Origin: Verrucomicrobiia bacterium
Lineage (GTDB): Bacteria > Verrucomicrobiota > Verrucomicrobiia > Opitutales > Opitutaceae
Length of the DNA stretch: 64,000 nucleotides
Direction of reading: 5' to 3'
NCBI GenBank assembly: GCA_011525695.1
Contig: WYBX01000057.1
Span: 1 to 64,000 of the forward strand
The notes beneath the pieces are model-generated. The model ran no database searches and was not told the DNA's origin. It saw only the letters and a list, made by a program, of their open reading frames with translations. Positions 16,448 to 23,880 of the stretch are shown piece after piece (position 1 is the stretch's first letter; each line of letters opens with the position of its first letter). The translations under genes and the position numbers were made by a program.

Positions 16448-19400
16448 CTAGGGGTTGACCACAATGGTCGCGGTCACATCGACCCCGTTCTCTTCGAGGC
16501 GGGCTTGATTGGGCCGAGCCAATATTAGCGTGCCGTGCGAGTTGCTGCCGTCGACGAAGCGCAGTCGGGTGATGCCGCTCACCTCGACAGGCTGGTTGTT
16601 GGCCTGCAGCAGATCCCCGCCCGTGATCCGGACATCGGCGGCGGTGCCGAGTATAATGCCGGGAGCGGCGTCGTCGAAGGCGGCGATGTCGCCGATGAAC
16701 ACCGGTCCCGTGAATTCCACGCCCGGTGCAAAGACGCCGGTGAAGCCCTTCGAGCCGAAATAACTACAGTTGGCGGTACGGACGCCGCCGAACTTGCCGT
16801 TGGTGCTGGCAATCGCGAGGAAGGCGAGGTCGGCGACACCGTCGTAGGATGTCGCGGCGTGTCCGGCAAAGAGCGAACTCTGGTTGCTGGCAGGATCGTT
16901 GTCTGGGCCAGCTGGGAGGAGGATGTTGTACGTGCCGGTCGGGTCGTAAGCCGTGGCCCGGCCGACCGTGAACACTGTGACGTTCGTCCGGTCATCCGCG
17001 CCGGCGATGACGATGCCGGCGTGTCCCTTCATGTAATCGACCGGCTGGCTGTAATTCACCGGCCTGGCCGGTCCCGTGGGAGCGTCAAGTACGAGGGAGA
17101 GCGTACCAGGACCGGAGAATTCCACCTGCACGATGTCGTTGTTCAGGTCGATGTAGGACATCCGCGTCACCTGTCCCGGGTCGCTGGTGATCGAGGCGGC
17201 GGGACCCTCGAGCAGGATTTGGTCGAAGGTGTTGAGGTTGGGGTGAAGGATATTTGCCGCGATTTCCGTTCCGGCCCCGGTAGTCTTGGCGATCGCGTAG
17301 ACGCCGACGGCCACCGAGCCACCAGTCGTACGCGCGCCGCTGGTGACCATGGCAGTGTAGATTCCCGTTTCGGCGGGTTGAATCGCACCGAGGGTCAACG
17401 ACGCTCCGGTTGCCCCGGCGAGGTTCGCGCCATTGCGCTGCCATTGGATGGCGCCGCCCGAGTCGCCGACGGAGAGCACGACCGGAGAGCCGAGGGCCGC
17501 GGAGAGCGACTGCGGCGCGGCGGTTGCCGCCAGGGAGAAGTTTCCGGGAACAACCCCCTTGATCGCGCGTACGCGGCGGTTGCCGGAATCCGCGAGGAAC
17601 ACATTGCCGTGGCTGTCGATCGCCATGCCGCCAACAAACCCGATTTGAGCCTGTGCCGCCGGTTTTCCGTCGCCCGCAATTTCGCCACCGCCTACGGTGG
17701 CGAGCAGCGTCGTCCGCTCCCGGCCGTCGATTCGCAACAATTGCCCGCTGCTGAAGCAATAGACGGTGCCTTTGGCGTCCCGGGCGAACGGGCCGCTCAC
17801 GCCGGAAACATGGGTGGAAATGATGCCCTGGTCATCAATTCGTCGCAGCCGGTCGGTATCGGCGACGATCAGGTCGCCCGCTGCATTGAAGACAATGAAG
17901 TTCGGGACCGGCAGGTGTGCCTCCGTCGCCGGCCCCCCGTCGCCCGATGAGATCTCCGGATACAAGACGGTCGGCGGGTGGGGCGCGGCGTTGCCCGCAA
18001 CCGTCGTAATGATGCCGGTGATCGCATCGACGCGCCGGATGCGATGGTTGTAGGTGTCGGCGATATAGCGGTTGCCGGCGGCATCCAGAATCACACTGGC
18101 AGGTGTGTCCACCGAGGCGAATTGGGCCAATCCGCCGTCGCCGGTGAATCCATACTGCCCGTTCGAATCGCGAACGTAGACGCCATCGGGCCGGATACGT
18201 CCGAATTCGTTTTCCCCCGCGGTGAAAATTGTGCCCGCAACGTCGATCGCGACGCCAAAGGCATCCATCGGCGTGCCAACGGCAGGCCGCACGCCGGGCG
18301 GCTGTCCCTGGGGAATGATGCCACCGCCGCCGATGGACATCAGCACGCCGTCCGGGCGCAGGCGGCGCAGGATCGTGTTGCCTCCGATGATGATGGAGTC
18401 ATCCGCCATGACCGCCAGTTGGCGTGGGTTGATCAACTCGGCCGCGATCCCCGGCCCGTTTTCACCGAACAGCGCGGGACCAATGCCTGCCAGGGTCGAA
18501 AGCTGGCGCGTGTGTGCATCGATCCGGCGAACGCGGCCGGAGCCAGCCTCGATGAACACGATGCTGTCTGCTCCATCCACCGTGAAGCGGTCAACCGAAG
18601 TGAGCCGCCCTTCCCCCGGCCCGGTGCCGTCCGGGCTGAAGCCCGCCTCCCTCGTGCCAAAAATCGTACTGACCGTGCCATCGGATTCGAGCCGTCGAAT
18701 CCGGGTGGAATCGGAAAACAGCAGGCGATCGGCGGAATCCAGTGCGATCCCGCGTGGAAACACACTAGCCTGGGTGCCGGCCACACCGTCTCCATCCTCG
18801 GTGCCGCCGCCCACGACGGTGCGAATGATTCCGGTCGCAGCCTCAATCTTCCGGATGCGCTGGTGGTTCGTCTCGGTTAGATAAATGTTGCCCTGTCGAT
18901 CGATTTTCATCGAGCCCGAGTCCGCATTGGCCGAAACGTGGATTTGGGCCTGAGTGGCCTGTCCGCCATCGCCCTCGATGCCCGAAACGCCCGTCCCGGC
19001 CACGGTGGAAACCGTTCCGTCCGTCGCCACCCGGCGCACGCGGTGGTTGATCGTGTCAAGGACGTATAGGTTTCCGGCGGGGTCCCAAGCGACCTGATTC
19101 GGCTGGTTGAACCGGGCGGCCAAGGCTGGTCCACCGTCGCCTGCAAAACTGCCGTCGCAACAACTGCCGACGGGGCCGGATCCCGCCACCGTCGAGATCG
19201 TCCCCGTCGAGCGATCGATGCGGCGGATACGGTGATTGAACGCATCGGCAATGTAAATATGACCGTCGGGACCGACAGCCACGCCTTTGGGAAAAACCAG
19301 CGTGGCGTCGGTTGCCGGCCCGCCGTCGCCGATGTCACCCGCGGCATAGTCCGCGCCGATTCCCGCGTGGCGGCGGATGATCCCGTCCGCGCCAATCCGC

Positions 19401-19975
19401 CGGATGACTCCGTAGTCGGACTCGGAAAGATATACGTCACCGGCAGAATCAACCATCACGTCCGCCGCTCCCACTGGCGCATCCCGCGCAAGCCTGCCTT
19501 CGGCGAGAAACTTGCCGATGCCTGCCACGGTGGTGATCTCGCCGCGAGTCAGCGACGCGAGCGTCGGGGGAACAAAGAGGAACTCCGCGACTGCGGTTCC
19601 CGCCGATGTGGTCACGGCAACGGCCACGAAGCCATTTGCGTGCTCGGGGGTGGTCACCCGGAGATCGGTCGTGGACACCACCTGGATTGCCGCCGCCTCC
19701 GTGGTTCCGAAAAGCACCCGCGTGCCGGGAGTCCCGGTGCCCGCGGGCACGAATCCGCTGCCGCGAATGACGACCGTCGTGCCGCCCGCCACAGGCCCCT
19801 GGGTGGGATCGAGACTCGAGATTTGCGGTGCCGTCTGCCCCCAACCGGCCAATCCGGCGGACATCGCGAGCACAATCGCCCCGCACCTGGATGCGGCAAG
19901 AACTGTCCGAACCGCGGAGAAGAGCGCCGGAATGGTTGGGCGCGAAAAGGCACGGCGCTTCGCGTTCCTCCGCAT
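16448..19975 (-). CDS. Large secreted TIG/NHL-repeat protein
   Basis: About 1175 residues from the chosen ATG. A signal-like N terminus is followed by an IPT/TIG domain (PQISSLDPTQGPVAGGTTVVIRG type), then many NHL beta-propeller repeats (recurring NHRIRRV, TVAG, DGGPA and GNRYIADT words), an Ig-like segment (ETGIYTAMV) and a C-terminal domain typical of surface proteins. It probably binds ligands or carbohydrate at the cell surface; no catalytic motif is seen. The frame stays open upstream to 20080, so the start is uncertain. It stands alone, convergent with the kinase operon. Confidence 0.82.
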   Translation of the reverse strand: MRRNAKRRAFSRPTIPALFSAVRTVLAASRCGAIVLAMSAGLAGWGQTAPQISSLDPTQGPVAGGTTVVIRGSGFVPAGTGTPGTRVLFGTTEAAAIQVVSTTDLRVTTPEHANGFVAVAVTTSAGTAVAEFLFVPPTLASLTRGEITTVAGIGKFLAEGRLARDAPVGAADVMVDSAGDVYLSESDYGVIRRIGADGIIRRHAGIGADYAAGDIGDGGPATDATLVFPKGVAVGPDGHIYIADAFNHRIRRIDRSTGTISTVAGSGPVGSCCDGSFAGDGGPALAARFNQPNQVAWDPAGNLYVLDTINHRVRRVATDGTVSTVAGTGVSGIEGDGGQATQAQIHVSANADSGSMKIDRQGNIYLTETNHQRIRKIEAATGIIRTVVGGGTEDGDGVAGTQASVFPRGIALDSADRLLFSDSTRIRRLESDGTVSTIFGTREAGFSPDGTGPGEGRLTSVDRFTVDGADSIVFIEAGSGRVRRIDAHTRQLSTLAGIGPALFGENGPGIAAELINPRQLAVMADDSIIIGGNTILRRLRPDGVLMSIGGGGIIPQGQPPGVRPAVGTPMDAFGVAIDVAGTIFTAGENEFGRIRPDGVYVRDSNGQYGFTGDGGLAQFASVDTPASVILDAAGNRYIADTYNHRIRRVDAITGIITTVAGNAAPHPPTVLYPEISSGDGGPATEAHLPVPNFIVFNAAGDLIVADTDRLRRIDDQGIISTHVSGVSGPFARDAKGTVYCFSSGQLLRIDGRERTTLLATVGGGEIAGDGKPAAQAQIGFVGGMAIDSHGNVFLADSGNRRVRAIKGVVPGNFSLAATAAPQSLSAALGSPVVLSVGDSGGAIQWQRNGANLAGATGASLTLGAIQPAETGIYTAMVTSGARTTGGSVAVGVYAIAKTTGAGTEIAANILHPNLNTFDQILLEGPAASITSDPGQVTRMSYIDLNNDIVQVEFSGPGTLSLVLDAPTGPARPVNYSQPVDYMKGHAGIVIAGADDRTNVTVFTVGRATAYDPTGTYNILLPAGPDNDPASNQSSLFAGHAATSYDGVADLAFLAIASTNGKFGGVRTANCSYFGSKGFTGVFAPGVEFTGPVFIGDIAAFDDAAPGIILGTAADVRITGGDLLQANNQPVEVSGITRLRFVDGSNSHGTLILARPNQARLEENGVDVTATIVVNP

Positions 19976-20205
19976 GGCTACAGGTATAGCAAGGAGCAGA
20001 TGCCCCAGGAGGTGTCTGTCAATCTTCGTCATGCGGGCCCGGTGGCGCGCCAGATGGACACGGATAGCGCGCCGTTGCAATCGGCCGGCGAATCATCGCC
20101 TATTTGCGGTTAAGAGGTCCCAATTCCGCGGGCGGATGGACGGGAACAGCGAGGCTGCCAGAGGGGCCGATCCGCGAGCCCTTGTTTTGCCGCGCTTGCG
20201 GCATT

Positions 20206-20273
20206 TAGCAGCGGGTTGCTTCCCACGTTACTCTCGACCGTCACCAGCAGACGCCGAGTCCAACCCGCTGCTA
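20206..20273. repeat. 13-bp perfect inverted repeat downstream of the GMC pair
   Basis: TAGCAGCGGGTTG (20206-20218) is repeated in reverse at 20261-20273 with a 42-nt loop. One arm contains the stop of the subunit-3 gene. It may act as a terminator or RNA-protecting hairpin for the leftward operon. Confidence 0.45.
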
Positions 20274-20930
20274 CCCGAGCCCCAACCGTTGCAAGACCTC
20301 CGGCGGGGGCCCGTCGTATCGGCCGAGCGCGACATTGCCGACGTACCCGATGTCCCGCATCCCCTCGGGCGTGGTGTAGTAGCCCCCCGCACTGAGATCC
20401 CGGAAGAGCGTGAAAAACCGCGCCGCCGCCTTGAACTCGGGCCGGGCCTCGGGCTCGTGCCGGATGTCGTCGCAGATCGCCTGCTTCTGCCGCACGATCA
20501 GCGCCGCGAAGCCGTTCCCGAAACGCCGGCGCGACTCCGCATCGAGCCATGCCAGCCCCTCGATCACGATCTTCCGATCGTCGGCATGCCCCGGATACGG
20601 CGCGCTGATCCACTCGTCGATGAACTCGTGAACCCGCACGGCCGAGGCCGCCGGCCCGCCGCTGTCCGCCGGGAGAATGGTGTCGCACAGGGCCGCCGCG
20701 GTGCGTCGCTGGGCCGCGTCGAAGGTCAGCGGCCATACGTCGCCCGCCGCGTACACCTTGAGCAGATCGGGATCCGTCCCGTAGCCGTGCGGAATCGGGC
20801 CCATCGGCGGCAGCCCGGCGCCGGGCGCCCGGGTCCTCAGGAACCCGACCGCGGCGGCCGCGGTGAGCATCCACTTGATTGCCTCGCGGCGATCCATCAG
20901 GCCGGCGGACGGGGTATCGATTGCAGGCAT
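20271..20930 (-). CDS. Gluconate 2-dehydrogenase subunit 3-family protein
   Basis: A 219-residue protein. MDRREAIKWMLTAAAAVGFL is a twin-arginine-like export signal. The rest matches the subunit-3 family that partners FAD-dependent sugar dehydrogenases (TAAALCDTILPAD, VHEFIDEWIS, FFTLFRDLSAGGYYTTPEG, DIGYVGN). It starts 2 nt after the GMC stop. Together they probably form an exported membrane-linked dehydrogenase, with this subunit carrying the folded partner through the Tat system. The start MPAIDTPSAG lies just before the Tat motif. Confidence 0.88.
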   Translation of the reverse strand: MPAIDTPSAGLMDRREAIKWMLTAAAAVGFLRTRAPGAGLPPMGPIPHGYGTDPDLLKVYAAGDVWPLTFDAAQRRTAAALCDTILPADSGGPAASAVRVHEFIDEWISAPYPGHADDRKIVIEGLAWLDAESRRRFGNGFAALIVRQKQAICDDIRHEPEARPEFKAAARFFTLFRDLSAGGYYTTPEGMRDIGYVGNVALGRYDGPPPEVLQRLGLG

Positions 20931-20932
20931 GT

Positions 20933-22735
20933 TCACAGGTTTCCTTTCCGGAGTTCCTCCAGCAGGTAATCGCTCGCCCGCCAGGCCAGCGCCATGATGG
21001 TCAGCGTCGGGTTCTTGTCCGCATTCGAGCAAAACGGGCCGCCGTCGGTGACGAAGAGGTTCTTCACGTCCCACGTCTGGCACCACTGGTTGGTGACCGA
21101 TTTCCGGGCATCCGTGCCCATGATCGTGCCGCCGACCTCGTGGATGATTTTGCCGCCCGGCTCGATCGCCGCCGCCCCGTCCGCCTCCGGCGGTTGGCGG
21201 ACCCTTCCACCCATCGCCTCGATGATCTCCGCAAAGGTCTTCTGCATGTGCGCGGCCTGCCGGGTCTCGTGATCCGACCATTTCCAGTGGAACCGCAGGA
21301 CCGGGATGCCCCATTTGTCCTTCACCTCCGGATCGAGCTCGCACCAGGAATCCTCGTTGGGGATCATCTCGCCCCGGCCGGCAAACCCGAGGAGCGAGCC
21401 GTAATAGCGCCGCGCGTCCTCCTTGAACTGCCGTCCGTAGCTGCCCCGCGTCAGCCACTCCAGCCCGGCCGCGGTGGCCAGCCCCGGCATCTGCCGCCCG
21501 CTGCCAAACTCAATGTGGTAACCGCGCGCAAACCCAAGCTTGCCCGCATGCTGCTCGCGGTACAGCCACCACGGAACGTACGCATGGCCGCCGCCCGCAC
21601 CGTCCTCGTTGTGCAGGGGGAGGTTCTCCAGCGCCGGGATCTGCCCGCCCAGCGAGGCGCCCACCGTATCCATGATGTACTTGCCAACCAGCCCGCTCGA
21701 GTTCGCCAGCCCGGTCGGGAACCGGGCCGACTTGGAATTCAGCAGAATCCGCACCGACTCGGCCGAACTTGCGGCCAGCACGATGACCCGCCCGCGCACG
21801 ACCGCCTCCTGCCCTGTCGCCTTGTCGATGTAGCTGACGCCCGTCGCCCGGCCCTGCTCATCCGTCGTCACCTCCCGGGCCATCGCATTGGGCAGGATGT
21901 CGAGGTTGCCGCTCGCGAGCGCCGGCGGCAGGTGCACCGTCGTCGACTGGTAATTCGCCTTGATCGAGCAGCCGCGGCCGCAGGGCGTCGCCCAGAAACA
22001 GGCCGCCCGGCCGCGCATCGCCTCCGCGAGCAGCCGCTGCGCCTTGGGATTGTTCGGATGAATCCTTGCCGGGAGCACCTCCGCATCCTGGCGGACGCTG
22101 AGCACCGCCCGATGGATGGGGATGACGGGAATCCCCAATGCCTTCGCCTTCGCGCGGGCGTACTGCTCACCGGCCCGCAACGCCGGCGGCGGCTGCAGGC
22201 AGCCCGGCGGCGAGTCCGGCGTGTTCTCGAGGTTGTTGTTGTCCCCGTAGATTCCCACCAGCATCTCGACCTTGTCGTAATAGGGCGCCACATCCTCGTA
22301 GCTGAGCGGCCAGTCGAAACCGAGCCCGTCCCGGCTCCGCGGCTTGAAATCGTACGGTCCGTTGCGCAGCGAAATTCGTCCCCAGTGGTTCGTGCGGCCG
22401 CCCATCATCCGCGCCCGCCACCACCAGAACTGCCGCCGCGGATCTGACGAGGCGCTGGTGTAGGGCTCACCCGGCACCTGCCAGCCGCCATCGACCGTCG
22501 CATCGTAAAACCCGAACGGCTTGTCCGGCGTGCCGCTGCCGCGCAACGGCGCCTGGCCGTTGATCTGGAACATCGGCGTCTCGCTCACCGGATCATAATT
22601 CCGTCCGGCCTCGAGCATCAGCACCTTCGCGCCTTCCATCGCACAGGTGTAGGCGGTCTGGCCGCCGGCGGCGCCGGAACCGACCACGATGACGTCATAC
22701 GTGGGCTGCGTTTTGCTGGCAGTAATCAGGGGCAT
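20933..22735 (-). CDS. GMC-family FAD oxidoreductase (sugar/alcohol dehydrogenase type)
   Basis: A 600-residue protein. The N-terminal Rossmann motif is DVIVVGSGAAGG with LEAG at the second strand, and the C-terminal GMC_oxred_C region (HEVGGTIMGTD, NLFVTDGGPFCSNADKNPTLT) contains active-site His and Asn positions. It should oxidise a sugar or alcohol and feed electrons to a membrane acceptor together with the subunit-3 protein next to it. It has no own Tat signal, consistent with co-export. The start at MPLITASK (22735) is chosen; the frame is open upstream through a purine-rich repeat that reads as Ser-Phe and is unlikely to be coding. Confidence 0.92.
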   Translation of the reverse strand: MPLITASKTQPTYDVIVVGSGAAGGQTAYTCAMEGAKVLMLEAGRNYDPVSETPMFQINGQAPLRGSGTPDKPFGFYDATVDGGWQVPGEPYTSASSDPRRQFWWWRARMMGGRTNHWGRISLRNGPYDFKPRSRDGLGFDWPLSYEDVAPYYDKVEMLVGIYGDNNNLENTPDSPPGCLQPPPALRAGEQYARAKAKALGIPVIPIHRAVLSVRQDAEVLPARIHPNNPKAQRLLAEAMRGRAACFWATPCGRGCSIKANYQSTTVHLPPALASGNLDILPNAMAREVTTDEQGRATGVSYIDKATGQEAVVRGRVIVLAASSAESVRILLNSKSARFPTGLANSSGLVGKYIMDTVGASLGGQIPALENLPLHNEDGAGGGHAYVPWWLYREQHAGKLGFARGYHIEFGSGRQMPGLATAAGLEWLTRGSYGRQFKEDARRYYGSLLGFAGRGEMIPNEDSWCELDPEVKDKWGIPVLRFHWKWSDHETRQAAHMQKTFAEIIEAMGGRVRQPPEADGAAAIEPGGKIIHEVGGTIMGTDARKSVTNQWCQTWDVKNLFVTDGGPFCSNADKNPTLTIMALAWRASDYLLEELRKGNL

Positions 22736-22823
22736 GTGGGAACCGCGGGGTGCGGAGCCGCACATCACAGGGACCCCTCCGGGAAAATCAACCCCGGGAT
22801 GCATACCGGGAGAGAAAGATTCG

Positions 22824-22861
22824 GAGAAAGAGAATGAGAAAGAGAAAGAGAAAGAGAAAGA
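22824..22861. repeat. GAGAAA hexanucleotide microsatellite
   Basis: About six tandem GAGAAA units with one GAGAAT variant, upstream of the GMC gene. Such tracts can vary in length by slippage and could alter promoter spacing. Confidence 0.7.
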
Positions 22862-22955
22862 AACACGGTCGAAGCGCTGCACCCCCATTCGCGGCCATTC
22901 GCGTGGATTCGCGGGAAACTCATGGAGGTTTGAATCGCCGGTCAAAGACGCAGCG

Positions 22956-23762
22956 CTACCCTGGCTTTCGCGGTGAGAATGGTTGACCGCTCCCCACTCC
23001 GGCCACGACCGCGTCCAAGAACTCCGCCCGCGTCTCGATGTGCGGATTATGTCCCGAGTTTTCCATCACCACGATCTCCGCGGCGGGAAAATGCGCCCGG
23101 ATCCGCCCGTGATCGGCCGGCTCCACGTAGTCCGACTTTCCCCCGACGATGAAACGTGTCGGGCCCTCGAAACGATCTTCCGTCCGCAGCGGGTTCCGCT
23201 GCAGCGTCTCCAGCGAGGCCGTGAGCACGGGCAGGTTGATCTGCCAGCGCCACCGTCCGGCGCGATCCCGCTCGAGATTCGTCACCAGGAATTTTCGCAG
23301 GAACCCGCTCGTCACCCGGCCCTCGAGCCGCAGCTCGGCCTCGGCCCGCGAATGCAGATCCCGCAGCTCGAGCGCGTTCATCGCAGCGAAACTCTGCCGG
23401 TGCCCCGGCCAGTCATAGTCCCGCGGGGCGATGTCGACCACGATCAGCCGCTTCATCCGCCGGGGATGCCGGCAGGCCAGCATCATCCCGACCTTCCCGC
23501 CCAGGCTGTGGCCCAGCAGGGTCACCCGCGCCCAGCTCCGCTGGTCGAGCCAGCCCAGCACATCCTCCATCATCTCCTCGTACGTCATGCTGCCGGCATG
23601 CGGCGAACTGCCGTGGTTCCGCAGATCCAGCGCGACTACCTCGAAATGGGCGGCCAGCTCGCGGCCGGCCGTCAGCCAGTTGCGCGAGGACCCCAGCATC
23701 CCGTGCAGCAGGACCAGCGGCGGGTTTCCCGCGCCTCCCAGGTCTCGATGAAAGAGCATCAC
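22956..23762 (-). CDS. Alpha/beta hydrolase (YbfF-like esterase)
   Basis: A 268-residue single-domain hydrolase. The oxyanion segment LLHGMLGSSRNW, the nucleophile elbow LLGHSLGGKVGMM and the C-terminal catalytic His in MENSGHNPHIE are present, and VVALDLRNHGSSPH is typical of the esterase family. It probably hydrolyses short acyl esters or thioesters in the cytoplasm. It is divergent from mutS, with a heptanucleotide repeat hairpin in the shared gap. Confidence 0.88.
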   Translation of the reverse strand: MMLFHRDLGGAGNPPLVLLHGMLGSSRNWLTAGRELAAHFEVVALDLRNHGSSPHAGSMTYEEMMEDVLGWLDQRSWARVTLLGHSLGGKVGMMLACRHPRRMKRLIVVDIAPRDYDWPGHRQSFAAMNALELRDLHSRAEAELRLEGRVTSGFLRKFLVTNLERDRAGRWRWQINLPVLTASLETLQRNPLRTEDRFEGPTRFIVGGKSDYVEPADHGRIRAHFPAAEIVVMENSGHNPHIETRAEFLDAVVAGVGSGQPFSPRKPG

Positions 23763-23769
23763 CGCAGCA

Positions 23770-23868
23770 GTAGTGAGTAGCGGGTAGTGAGTAGCGAGTA
23801 GGAACTCCCGTCTCCCTGGTCGCGCGCAGCACTTTTCTACTCGCTACCCGCTACTCGCTGCTCGCTAC
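23770..23868. repeat. Heptanucleotide repeat inverted pair in the mutS upstream gap
   Basis: Left arm 23770-23801 is four and a half GTAG(T/C)G(A/G) units. Right arm 23837-23868 is the reverse complement of four similar units. The arms can pair over about 32 bp around a 35-nt loop, just before the mutS start. Confidence 0.7.
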
Positions 23869-23880
23869 TTTTTCCAGCGC

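Noticed and set aside
22824-22861. GAGAAA tract considered as a CRISPR remnant
   Set aside because: No spacer-repeat alternation; it is a simple hexamer tract.
22736-22945. N-terminal extension of the GMC protein with Ser-Phe repeats
   Set aside because: It only translates the GAGAAA microsatellite; the Rossmann motif fits the start at 22735.
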